Positions 53,587 to 64,000 of a stretch of DNA of 64,000 nt are shown here, piece after piece. The stretch is taken from positions 124,001 through 188,000 of the forward strand of contig JALLLS010000064.1 of the NCBI GenBank assembly GCA_025094145.1. The letters are read 5' to 3'. A program made the translations under genes and the position numbers. Each line of letters starts with the position of its first letter. Position 1 is the first letter of the stretch. The DNA is from Spinellus fusiger. Its lineage: Eukaryota; Mucoromycota; Mucoromycetes; Mucorales; Phycomycetaceae. The notes under the pieces are model-generated. The model was not told the origin of the DNA. It did not search any database and saw only the letters and a list, made by a program, of their open reading frames with translations.

Positions 53587-56500
53587 TCATGGTGCCGCTT
53601 CAGCAGGTGTCTCTGTACTTGTTTGTATTGTGATTGGCTGACTTGTACTTTCCCCACCAAGTGTATGTGTAGGAAGGGCCATAGGAGGAGCTATAGGATG
53701 AGGTGTATATTGTCGAACCAATGCTTCAATTGAACTTGTCAGCACAAGTCCCTGCTTCTTTAGTTCTTTATATTCACTATCAAGAGATGTCTCTAGTTCA
53801 CTGTACTGTTGAACCTTGAGAAGAAGCTTATCTACAAGTGTCTTTACAGCCAATCTTGTCCAGTGATGAATCTCCTGATCTTCATAACTTGCAAGCTTCT
53901 TTGCTTGATCCACTGCACTCCAGAGGGCTGCTAATGTTGCTTTCTTCAATGTATCTGGTAAAAAGGCTTCTTTAGGCAGTGATGGGTTTTCCTGAGATGT
54001 GTCTTGGCTTGTATCCATGTCTTCTAGACGATGAGAAGGATCTACTTCAATATCAATCTCTTCTTCTTTGATATCTTTCTCTTCCTGTCCATGGCTCTCC
54101 ATCTCTTCTTCCTCCATCTCTTCTTCCTCCATCTCTTCCATCTCCTCATCCTCCTCCTCTTCCATATGCATGGATGTGTCTTGCTGACCCTCTTTGGATT
54201 GTAGGAGTTCTTTAATGGCTGCTTTGGCTGCTGCTGCACCCACACCAGGATTAATATGCCCCGAAAGAAACGCAATCATTGTCATGACTGGATTAGGCTG
54301 ACTGCCAAATGGAAGTTCTTCAAGCTCCTTATTCTCCAACTGTGCAGTAAGGAAGGCATCACTAATAGGCAGCTGCAAGAAGTGGGTAATGCACTGTTCT
54401 TTAGAGCGACTTCCAACATGTTCAGAAATCATAAGCCAATCATCATCGTAACGCTCCACTGCCTCCAACAGTCGAAGGGTTTCCATAGAACCCCACTCCT
54501 CTTCCATAGTATATCGATCACTCCCGCTCTCTACTCTAAGAAAGTCACCACTGGATAAAACAGAGGTAAATCTACCTTCCAGAAAACAGTCAATGCAGAC
54601 ATGCACCTGTTTATGCTTCAGACACTGATAGCGAATAAGACTGCAGTCTGTCTGACAGGTAGTGCATGCATAGATTGTCTTTGCATCAGGATTAGTGCCG
54701 TCTTGAATAGCCAAATCCCAACCACTCTTCTTATCAACAGTAAGAGAGGCATTGTAGATCAAGTCGCGTAGATGTTGCATATCCACAGGCTGACTATTCC
54801 TATAGTCTCTCTGTGACTTTAGTTTTATACCCGCATCTGGGTCACTATCTACATATGGATCCACAATTCTTCTACGAGGATCCACCTAAACAGATGCCTA
54901 TGAGTGAGTTGTTTGTCCATGCCGCCACATTACCATTTAAGAGAGTGAAAGAAAAAAAAAGAAAGATATCCCACCTGAGCATTGATCAGCCCATACAACT
55001 CTAGGAAGCTATGGAGTCGAATCAGAAGAACAAGATCCGCGTCTAGTTTTGCCTTGCATGCTGCCACGGTTAAGTAGTAATCAGGATGGGCTCTGTAGGT
55101 ATGCACCATGAAATCCCTATATTTCTTGTACTCTTTTTCTGTCTCTTCTGATGGGACACTAAAGAATTCAGGAAGGCCCAGCTTCTCAATAGCATGAACA
55201 GAATGGATATCAAACCACTGTGGGCTGTGAAGAACAGTGTAATCAATGGGCATGGAACTGATAAGAGGATGGATATCTACACAGGATCATAAGAGAGTGT
55301 CAATTGTCACTGTGGATTCCATGACTAGAATGAGTTACCAATGCCCTCCTCTGTCATCTTATAAGTATCTTCTAGTCTCATGATTTTAGCGGGTCGTTTA
55401 GGATACTCAATAAATGTCTCTGTGTATTGGGATATGTTGGTAATATCTCCATTGCTGTAGGGCTCAAACTCATTCTTCCGTTGGCGGCTTCCTAACTGAG
55501 GTCTTTCTCTCTCAATATCTCTGATCCTTACACTGGGTTGGTGGCTGGCATTCATAACAGGAATAGGAAGAGAAGGAGAGGAAGACATATCATAGGAAAG
55601 AGAAGGCATAAATGTGTCCTTGATAGAATGTGACTCACTCATCTTGCGCTTATGGTCGAGTCCTTCCTCTTTACTGCAATGATGGCGTATCTCTTCCTCT
55701 TCCTCTTCCTCATCTTCTTCCTCTTCCTCCTCCTCTTTTACAGCCATATCAGTGTCTTCCTCTTCCTCCTCCTCTTCTCCTTCCTCTTCCTTTACAGTCA
55801 AATCAGTGTTTTCTTCCTCTTCCTCTTTCTTCAACTTCGCCTTTATGTCTGTAGTGTTACTGTTAGTCGTGTTTTCCACCTCTTCCTCCTCCACTTCCTC
55901 CTCCACTTCCACTTCTGCTTCCACTTCTGCTTCCACTTCTGTTTCCTCCATCACTTCTCCCTCTTCATTCTCATTCTCGGTCTCATCTCCATTCTCATTA
56001 TCAGCCGTGTTCTCATTATCAGCCTCATTCTTAACCTCAGCCTCAGCCTCAGACCCTTCTTCAGTATCAATCTCATAATCTTCTTCATTCATCAGCTCAT
56101 TGAACTTGGCGCTGTCTTGTAACCAGCGAGAGGAGATATGCCATGGTCCTTTGTGGTTGGGTGGGTCTTCTGGATCTGCAAATTGATCTGTCTGCACCAA
56201 CCAGCTGTCATAAGAATCAGGATAATACCACCAATGCACTAATACTTTTCCATTTTCTCTCTCCAATGTCCTCAGCCACTCCTCTTCTACTTGATTGTAC
56301 TGGTGAAGGGGTCCATACAGAATATGGGTAGCAGTGGTGACTGAGTCTGTTACCTGGACTAGTATACGGTAAGACAAGGAGTGAGTCTCTTGTCTTTTAT
56401 AGAGTGATAAAGATAGATAGAGAGAGAGAGCCTTACCACCCATCTTCCATGCCATGGCTGTCAGTGTCTTTCTAGCTGCCTCTGGTGTTGAGTCTGCAAA

Positions 56501-56953
56501 TGCTATTTTAACAGGAAGAATCACCCTCTTTTCCAAGAGAGACGTGCGTATGTACTGGAATAGATCCACATACTTTGACTTTTTAGAGGGCTGATGAAAG
56601 TCCCATTGCTTCCACCCTTTGTTAATACGGTACTCATACGCAGCCAAGAGTATGTTGTAGAGAGGCGAGTGTTTGTTCAGGGGCTGTCCATGGTGAATGC
56701 GGAAGAGACGGCTGGGGAGACGCAGAGGAGCGTTGTTGGGACGGTGCGGGTGGATGCCAAGGTAGTCCTGCTGGAATTGTTGTAGTTGGCAGGTAAGAAG
56801 AGAAAGGTCATGCGCGGTAAAGACAAGATCGTCCTGTTGTGGCTGCAGTTCAGCGAGGAGAAGTGGCTGGAGTGTTTCGTAGCATAGAACAGTGTCTGGT
56901 AAGTCATAGAAAGCGGCGTCTAATACAGCACTTTTTGGGTTCTTTGCTGTCAT
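53587..56953 (-). CDS. SWI3: SWI3/SMARCC subunit of SWI/SNF-type chromatin remodeller
   Basis: Four exons: 56953..56437, 56358..55339, 55276..54975, 54885..53587 (3138 nt, 1045 aa, phases consistent). The N-terminal SMARCC module ends in VHWWYYPDSYDSWL and WHISSRWLQDSAKFNELMNE. A very acidic Glu-rich region (~150 residues) follows, then SWIRM (VLHSPQWFDIHSVHAIEKLG), a ZZ-type zinc finger (YACTTCQTDCSLIRYQC, then VCIDCFLEGRF) and SANT (WGSMETLRLLEAVERYDDDW, then HVGSRSKEQCITHFLQL). A C-terminal coiled coil (LLLKVQQYSELETSLDSEYK) ends in a Pro/Thr tail. The domain order is that of the scaffold subunit that dimerises in SWI/SNF or RSC-like complexes. Intron 1 was set by phase (acceptor ATACTAG). 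Confidence 0.95.
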
Positions 56954-57345
56954 GAAGAGTATTACAATGAGCCAACGGACAAGTGAGTGAGGAATAAGTT
57001 TTTAAAAAAACAGAGACGCTCTTCTTTTGTGTTACAAAGATCGTAGTCCAAAGGTGTGGTTTACAACTATAAGCCTAGGTTGTTGGCTGTGCTTCTTTTT
57101 TTCTTTTTTCTTTTTTCTTTCTCTTTCTTTTAATGTATAAATAGACACTACAATAGCATAGACTCTGTAGTGTGCACTATTAGACTCTGTGCTGTCTCTT
57201 CTTGGCAGTGTGGACTAGTGGAGATACCTCACCAATAGCAGGTAAAGCGGGTACTACTTAGGATGAAAGCAAAGTCACATTCACTGAAGAAGTCTCTGTT
57301 ATGAAGAAAAAGACGCTTATTCGTCCAATAGATATTGCATGTGGT
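56954..57345. other. promoter region of the SWI3 gene
   Basis: 392 bases. A TATAAATA at 57136-57143 (TATTTATA on the minus strand) could serve the SWI3 gene. Duplicated TAGACTCTGT motifs occur at 57159 and 57182. Confidence 0.4.
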
Positions 57346-57843
57346 TCAAAAGAGAGTGGATGGCAGTGGTGTTGGCCAAAGAAGCCAGTTTCTATTGGAC
57401 GGGGTTAACAGGAGAAGAGAAGAAAGGGAACTTGCCTCTGCTAAACCATAAGAGAGTGGAGGTGAGTGAAGTGTCTGTTGTGACTGCTGTGACTCTTTTG
57501 GTGTCTGTTGTGACTCTTCTAATGAGGCATAGGTCTTGGTGATAAAGATAAACAAGTCATGACTGACCCATGAGTTGCTTATGAGGACTTCATAAAGAGA
57601 GTATCGTGCGTTGAACAACTGAGCCAAGGGAGGTACACACAGCCACCGTTCACCTGCTTGTTGGTAGCACTGCTCTCTCTTCTCTGTTGGGAGGACTGCC
57701 AACTCTGTCTCAATGTAAAGACACCATGCTAGACAGTGGTCCAGAAACACAGGGTGCCAAGAAGCCACTCTTGGTGAAGACGCCTCTTCTATCACTCGAC
57801 TGTAATTGACTATGGCTGATATTAAAGACTCCTGCTGATTCAT
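57346..57843 (-). CDS. small conserved-looking protein, unknown function
   Basis: 165 codons from the first in-frame ATG (57843), beginning MNQQESLISAIVNYSRVIEE; the frame is open for 26 codons further upstream without an ATG. The first ~110 residues look like a folded helical protein (HPVFLDHCLAWCLYIETELA; LFNARYSLYEVLISNSWVSH; LFIFITKTYASLEE), then a Gln/Ser and Leu/Ser-rich tail. I do not recognise the family. Codon pattern and amino-acid composition favour a real gene over chance, but a spliced upstream exon or a different 3' end cannot be excluded. Confidence 0.5.
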   Translation of the reverse strand: MNQQESLISAIVNYSRVIEEASSPRVASWHPVFLDHCLAWCLYIETELAVLPTEKREQCYQQAGERWLCVPPLAQLFNARYSLYEVLISNSWVSHDLFIFITKTYASLEESQQTPKESQQSQQTLHSPPLSYGLAEASSLSSLLLLTPSNRNWLLWPTPLPSTLF

Positions 57844-58450
57844 GCAAGTAGGGTTTGGGAATGAGTGTGTCAAAAGTGACTTGTAATAGAAGAGAGGTCT
57901 TTCATATCTATCTTCTATCAACTCCCCCTTCCTCCTTCCTCCTCTCAGTAGCTACTGGTGGTGACTTGTTATTATCACCTTTTATATTTACAGTTATCAC
58001 TTGTTATTATCACCTTTTGTTTTTTATAGTTATCACTTGTTATTATCACTCATATCTCTGCCCTTACTGCCTACAACCACTCAAGGGCGGAGCAGAGGCG
58101 GACCTATGGACGGGGTTCTAATTCAGGAGTTATAACTCCACTCTCACTATTCCACTCACCCCACTCTTCTTCATCACTTGACAGGCAATCGTTGTTTGGC
58201 AGATTCTCTCTCTTTCTCTTTTTCCTCCTCCCCCCACTTCCCACCCGAATCTGTGGATTTCGATCTGCTCAGTCAACAGCTGGCAGAGAATTCACACTCA
58301 AAAAATTAAAGTCACAATCCTTGAATTACTCTCCCTTTATCTGTCTTTTCTACTTTGCCCAGCTTAGTTTAAGCCTTCTTTCGGCTCAGTTTTCCCCCTC
58401 CCCCTCCTCACATTACTACTCCATTCCTCACTACAACCCACCAACACCTA
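57844..58450. other. divergent promoter region
   Basis: 607 bases between the small gene (-) and the LIM-RhoGAP (+). A 22-24 bp unit around TTATCACTTGTTATTATCACC is repeated three times (57968-58048). Pyrimidine-rich tracts precede the LIM-RhoGAP start. Confidence 0.55.
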
Positions 58451-61400
58451 ATGTCATTGCCTGACTCCTCTCTCCAAGTCATGTCCACTGCACTCACCCA
58501 TCCAGTGTCCAACTCAGCCTCATCTGGACTCCATTGCAACGCCTGCCACCTTGCCTTGGACGGGAAATTCGTCCGTGCTCTCGACGGCACCTTTCACTGG
58601 GGCTGCTTTGTCTGCCTGGTAAACTAACAAGACTTAGTTTGTGTGTGTGTGTGTGTGTGTGTAGATGTGTATGTATGTTATGAAGGAAAGAAATAAGAAA
58701 TAAGAAATAAGAAATAGGAAAGGGCCGTGGTGGTTGAATATAATAATAAAATAATAGCTCATCTTCTTCTTTCTCCCATGCCAGGACTGCCATGAACCAG
58801 TGGCTTCCAAGTTCTTTCCTCTAGACAGTGTGGATGGGAGCCAACACCCCCTGTGTGAACGCGACTATTTCCGACGACTGAAGCTGGTGTGTGATAATTG
58901 CGGAGAAGCACTGCGCGGGTCCTACATTACAGCCGTTGGTAAAAAGTTCCATTTGGATCACTTTAGTTGCAGTGTCTGTTCTGTACTGTTTGGACCCGAG
59001 GACTCTTACTATGAACACGACAACAATGTATATTGCCATGAACACTACTCCAAACAATTCGCTATCAAGTGCTCAGGTTGTTCATCTGCCATTCTCAAGC
59101 AATTTGTAGAGATCAATCGCAACAGTATTGATGAGCATTGGCATCCTGACTGCTACATGGTCCACAAAGCAAGTGTTGTATAGGATGATAGGATAAAAGT
59201 AGTAGCTACTGCACTGGCTGCCATAGCCTAGAGATGAGCCTACACTGTATTAACCCATGGATCTCCCCTGATGTAGTTTTGGAATGTTAAACTTGCCCCG
59301 CCCAGTGATGTGGAGATCATCAATGAACGTCAAGGATCGATAGGCAAGTCTACCCTCTTATATTTACACACAAGACAATAAGAAAGACGATAGGCGGTAG
59401 ACAATAGACGATAGACAATAGACAATAGACAATAGGAAGGGCAACTAGGGAAATAGACCAATGAACACAGTAAAGAGAGAGAGAGAGAAAAGGAAGAAGA
59501 AGAGAGTCAATTGAAAGCATAGAAATAGAATCCAATAGGGTAGAATCCAACAGGGTAGAGGATAGATAGGCAGTAGGCCAGCAGAACAATCCACCAGCCA
59601 AATCTATGCTGCTTTCTTATTATTACCGAGAAATTAACCTCCGTTCACTCGCACAGATCCCCACCTGCTGACTGTAGATCAGTCCAGAAATGTACACAAT
59701 GGGAAAACAGGGCCACCAGCACCACCAGCACAGATACTGCAAAATACACAAAATGGCACAGAAGAAAAGGTTTATCGTATTTGGACAGTGCTATCCGTCT
59801 TTGAAGGTAGAGGAGAGAGAGAGATGTGCAAAGAGGAAAAACAGACCTCCACCTTGCCTTTTTAGACTTATCAGGGCTCGTGGTTTCACAGAATCTGCCG
59901 CCGCCTGCATTTCAGACATGTTACTGCATGTCTCCGTAGGAAATTATCTAGAAGGTGTCAAGATGGCAGATAGCTTTATTACTCATGTCGAAGTCCTGTT
60001 TGGTGCCATTGATGATCTGCTAGACCAGTACCATTGCTATGAGAACGAAGAACTCCAACATGAAAGAGAGGCACGGATGCTATGTAAAAAAGTGTCGAGT
60101 TTCTTTGCTCTTCTCTCCCATACACAAGAGACGGGAAAACGCACAGCAGGATTCACTCAAGAACTGCTTACTCTTGTTACCGGTCTTGCTCACTATCTCA
60201 AATTGCTCATTCGTATTGGTCTGACGGGTGCACTGAAATTGGTTGGTTTGCTTTTACCATTAAATCATGCAGGAAAAAAAAATATATATATATATAAAGA
60301 GAAAAAAAAAAGAGAAAAAAAAAGAAAAGAAAGAGAGATACTTACCATAGTAATGGATCCTAGGAACGACTACAGGACCCCAATGCCATTGCCATTAACC
60401 GCTTTCTCTGTCACTTGATGGAATTGGCTGCTAGGAAACGTACAAAGCTAACTCATCCGGAAACCATGGTACTATCTGATGTATGTCGACACTGTAACAC
60501 CACCTGCGATGATCAGTGTTTTAAAGCACACAACAATCTGTGGCACGACCATTGCTTTGTCTGCAGCAAGTGCGATAAGTTACTAAGAGACGAATATGTA
60601 GAATCCTTTCTCCATATGACAACTATGACTCTGATATGCAAAAGCTGCCTAGTAAAGCCTGAAGGATATCAGCAGGGATTTGAATTAGTAACGCCCTTGC
60701 AGCAATACTCTGTTCTACTTCGGACATCACTGAGTCATCTCTATGGTCTTCTCAGTGTTTATAGTAAGTAGCTCGGTCCTCTTTTGTTGGTGTTGGTGTT
60801 ATTGCTGTGTGTCTCATGGGCGGGCTCTAGACACTCCACAGGCACAACCACCGAATGAAGGAGTGCAGACATCACCCACAAAGGAAATGGCTCCTGGATC
60901 ACCTGTGGGCGGAGCACGCTCCACCTCACTCACCACAGATAACACCCTCGAAAAGATCAACTTGGGAGACATCAAACGACTCAAATCAACCCGCACTAAA
61001 AGTCGACTCACAGATTCTCATAAAGTGGCCAAACGATCCACACTTTTGGAAACCCCCAGTCCAAATGCTGCGTACATGAACAACCAGTCGCAAGAATTTG
61101 CTCGTGGATCAAAAGAACCAGGGGCAGACATCCAACGCACACTGTCTGCCCACATAGATGATGCGAGCTTCATACAACTCAGACGGTCTGGAAAAGAAGA
61201 TGCACTGACACTCGAGGATATTCCAGAACTTGTGGCAGCACAACAACACCACATGGTCATTGCCCAGAACCCAACGCCACAGCAACTCGCTCGTCAACAG
61301 GCCAACCCAGGCCCTGAAACACGATCACGCTATTTCACTGAACTAAGTGTCATTGAGAACTTTATGGTGAAGCATATTGCAGTCCTACATTTAGAGGAAA

Positions 61401-62531
61401 TGTTGAGAGAACATTTTAAAATGGAGGAGCTACTGGATCTAATAGACGATAACAAAAACTCAACTCTATGGGGGAAATTCTTTACCAGTTTTATAACAAG
61501 TGGCAATAAGAAATCTCAGCGGACAAAAGGTACAGTGAAGAAAAGAGACATTTGGATCTCTGTCATGCACATAAGAAAAAAAGAGAGACTCATCTTCTAT
61601 TCTAGAGGGTACTTTTGGTGTGCCATTGGAAATTCTAATTGAAAAGAATGGTGTCGAATCTAATCTTGGTATGGGATCCAGTGGTATCAGAATCCCTACA
61701 TTCATTGATGACAGTATATCAGCAATGAAGCAGATGGGTAAGAAGGAGACAGACATGGATGGATGGAGACACCCCCATAAAGACTTATTCCTTGATAGAT
61801 ATGTCAATTGAGGGTATATTCCGTAAAAATGGAAATATTCGTCGACTCAAGATGACATGTGAAATCATCGATAAAGATCCAAATGGTGTTCAATTGATCA
61901 ATGAGACACCAGTTCAAGTGGCTGCACTCACTAAGAAGTTTCTACGTGAACTACCAGATCCACTGTTAACATTCAAGCTTTATCGACTATTTATTATAGC
62001 ACAAAGTAGGTTGAAACAAGGGATAAAAGATACAGTGTATGCTCATTGGTATATGTACTTACCTCTATGGGTCTGTCAATAGAACTAAACTCAAAGGAGG
62101 ACAGTCGAAGGGCAACACATCTTATCTGCTGTCTATTGCCAAAAGTTAATCGAGATACAATGGAAGTATTGTTCCTCTTTATGAAATGGGTGGCTACCTT
62201 CTCTCATGTTGATGAAGAGTCAGGTAGCAAAATGGACTTGATGAATCTTGCCACTGTATTGGCTCCCAACATATTATATCCAAAGAGTAAAGATCCAGCA
62301 AAAGAAGAGTCTTTCCCTGCTATTGAGGCAGTCTACATGCTATTACAATATCAAGAAGAGTTTTCAACAGTAAGTGTCTATTCCCTTTTTTTAGTATCAC
62401 TATTTCCTAGGAAGTTGGACTAGAGGCAGTATTGACACACACTTCTTTTATAGGTTCCAGAAGACTTCATCCCACTACTTCATAAGGTGTCCAGCAGTGA
62501 CACCGACAAGCTGTTAAATATGCACCGATAA
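58451..62531 (+). CDS. LRG1: LIM-domain Rho GTPase-activating protein (Lrg1-type)
   Basis: Eleven exons: 58451..58618, 58785..59168, 59277..59343, 59657..59806, 59892..60241, 60376..60763, 60831..61529, 61606..61737, 61799..62005, 62083..62369, 62454..62531 (2910 nt, 969 aa, phases consistent). LIM motifs: residues ~29-88 (CNACHLALDG ... CLDCHEP), ~92-150 (CDNCGEALRG ... CSVCSVLFG), a third started by CSGCSSAILKQ and a later one, CRHCNTTCDDQC ... CSKCDKLL. The RhoGAP domain near the end has GVPLEILIEKN, the arginine-finger loop SIEGIFRKNG, KKFLRELPDPLL and ATVLAPNILY. It should stimulate GTP hydrolysis by Rho1-type GTPases in cell-wall and polarity control. Introns 2 and 3 use GC donors (GCAAGT). 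The donor of intron 5 (GTTGGT) is weak. Confidence 0.92.
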
Positions 62532-62868
62532 TATCACGCTCACTAAACAATCAATAAATTATCTCTCATTTTTTTTTGTCTTTGCCTTTTTTAAAATAAT
62601 AATAATCTTTGCTTGTTTTTTTTTTATTTTTTTTTGGGTTTGAAGTCAAAGGAATTTACACACCAAGAAATCTTTAGGATATAAAAGGAAATAGTCAAAC
62701 TACAATTGTTTAAAAATGACAAGTCGATTTGAAAAGAAGCAAAAATAAATCAAGATGTATTCATGTTAGTTTTTAAACAAATAAAGATTATGTAGATTTA
62801 CCTGTAAATATCTGAATCCCATAGGAAACCACCTTTGATGTGGTGATATATAGTATGAATACAAATAT

Positions 62869-63466
62869 TTATTCTTTTCTACAGAATGGAGCTGGTCGGT
62901 GGCGACCCTTTAATCCCTCTTCTGAAATTGTATAGATATTCTTTGATGCATTCACATCTCTGTTCCAAACAATTCCACAACTTTGGCAAGCGTGGATATT
63001 GTTGAAATTTATGAATACCTCTATGAGGCTATTTGTGTTATAAGTGTGGCAGATCTTGAGAATAAAAATAAAACAGAGGAACTGTTAGAAGAGCTTTTCA
63101 TAGAGTGAGAGGTCAATCATGTTTACCCTCGATGTAAGGAACTCATCAACATCAACCATAAGAAGATCTCCACCTTTTTGTCTCTTCTTCAGTGATTGAT
63201 ATAAAACTCTCATCAAACCAACACGATGACCTTTAAACTTGGCAGCATCTTTTACCTTTATTCCTGTGCCATAAGTAACGACTGGCAGCTTGGCAGGATC
63301 GTACTCTAATCCTTTTAGGTGCCAATACCTCTTTTTAATAATAAAATGATAGTAAAAACAATGAGTTCGAGATATATTAATGTACTCTCTATGTGTGTGT
63401 CGTATTACCCTTGCACTGACACCTTCTTCTTGCCTTTGCCTTTGTAACGGATTCGCTGGGCTTATT
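62869..63466 (-). pseudogene. TnpB/Fanzor-like RNA-guided nuclease, C-terminal relic
   Basis: Three minus-strand exons can be joined: ~63466..63409, 63328..63127 and 63054..62869, with GT-AG introns and agreeing phase. The product reads RIRYKGKGKKKVSVQ-GYWHLKGLEYDPAKL, then VVTYGTGIKVKDAAKFKGHR, LMRVLYQSLKKRQKGGDLL, VDVDEFLTSRICHTYNTN, ACQSCGIVWNRDVNASKNIY, and ends RPAPFCRKE. The C-terminal part matches the TnpB/Fanzor layout: a TS-x-x-C zinc-finger entry, a second C-x-x-C pair, and the RuvC-III phrase NRDVNASKN. The first pair is CHTY, so one zinc ligand is lost. The N-terminal two thirds are absent; upstream frames have stops. I judge it a relic. Between the LIM-RhoGAP stop and this relic (62532-62868) I see only 3' untranslated-type AT-rich DNA. 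Confidence 0.6.
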
Positions 63467-64000
63467 ATAGTAAAAGAATATAAAATAGAAACTGACTAAC
63501 ATGTCAGACATAATAAACATACACAAACACTCACCAAATCACAAATGTTGGTTTATATGCCAGGCAAAGACAAACAAGTTAAAGAGGGTAGAAGTTATGA
63601 AGAACAAAAGACAGTGTAATTAGCAGGTATTTATATCCGAACAGAAGATAACAAATCGAATTTTCACAACTCATTTGCTTAATCAGAACTACCAAAGTAA
63701 TGCAGACTACAACAACATTTAAAAAAGAAAAAGAATTGCTTAAAGAACAGTTGCCTAGTTACCCATTGTGCTCAAATTGTGTGTTGTGTCCCTGTTCATA
63801 TACCCTCTTTGATTTCCCTGGACCAGTCTTTGTATCCAATACTCCATTTCTTTGTCCCTTCTAGAGACCAAACAACTACAGATTCATCTCTTTAGTGGTC
63901 CTGTTGATAACCACAGCGCCCTTTATTACAGAATAAAGGATATATTTTAAAAAGTTACATAGTATAGATCTTGAGGCTACTTTTATATATTTTTAAGCTA
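63467..64000. other. right edge of window, no recognisable gene
   Basis: 534 bases upstream of the nuclease relic. No frame gives a recognisable domain; if the missing N-terminal part of the nuclease once lay here it is no longer readable. Confidence 0.45.

Noticed and set aside
55630..56122. Leu/Phe/Ser-rich plus-strand frames
   Set aside because: They overlap, antisense, the Glu-rich segment of the SWI3 gene.

Overview
The window is a stretch of eukaryotic, fungal nuclear DNA. Genes carry many short spliceosomal introns (about 40-110 nt, GT-AG with a few GC-AG). They encode clear fungal or opisthokont families: a Zn(2)Cys6 regulator, an FSH1-type hydrolase, an adenylate-forming reductase, SWI3, an Lrg1-type LIM-RhoGAP and a cytosolic leucyl-tRNA synthetase. 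The transposase families and the P450 type resemble those I know from Mucoromycota (probably Mucorales). That placement is an inference, since no rRNA or mitochondrial marker is present.

Left block (1-20.4 kb) is dense and gene-rich. In order it holds: the 5' part of a Zn2Cys6 factor (-), FSH1-family hydrolase (-), F-box/zinc/DUSP-like protein (+), BTB protein (-), mitochondrial-type PPR protein (-), CBS-PB1 protein (+), DP-family partner of E2F (+), CHERP-like splicing factor (+), short tRNase Z (-) and a multi-pass membrane protein (-). Low-complexity DNA (microsatellites, CAG/CAC tracts, short tandem repeats) lies in introns, intergenic DNA and two coding regions.

Middle block (about 20.4-49.4 kb) is AT-rich and transposon-rich. 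It carries three metabolic genes, all on the minus strand: an A-PCP-reductase enzyme of about 1055 aa and two tandem cytochrome P450 genes. Among them lie an apparently intact Tc1/mariner element, a 5'-truncated LINE with its target-site duplication, a second short LINE copy, and decayed DDE transposons of several families, including nested and internally deleted copies. Whether the reductase and P450s share a pathway cannot be read from the sequence.

Right block (49.4-62.5 kb) returns to conserved housekeeping genes: leucyl-tRNA synthetase (-), a SWI3/SMARCC chromatin-remodelling subunit (-), a small unrecognised gene (-) and a LIM-RhoGAP (+). Just beyond (62.9-63.5 kb) is the decayed, intron-containing C-terminal part of a TnpB/Fanzor-like RNA-guided nuclease, the most unusual feature of the window.

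Exon boundaries given here were worked out by hand from splice consensus, reading phase and protein-family expectation; exon lengths were checked for phase in the fully spliced models.
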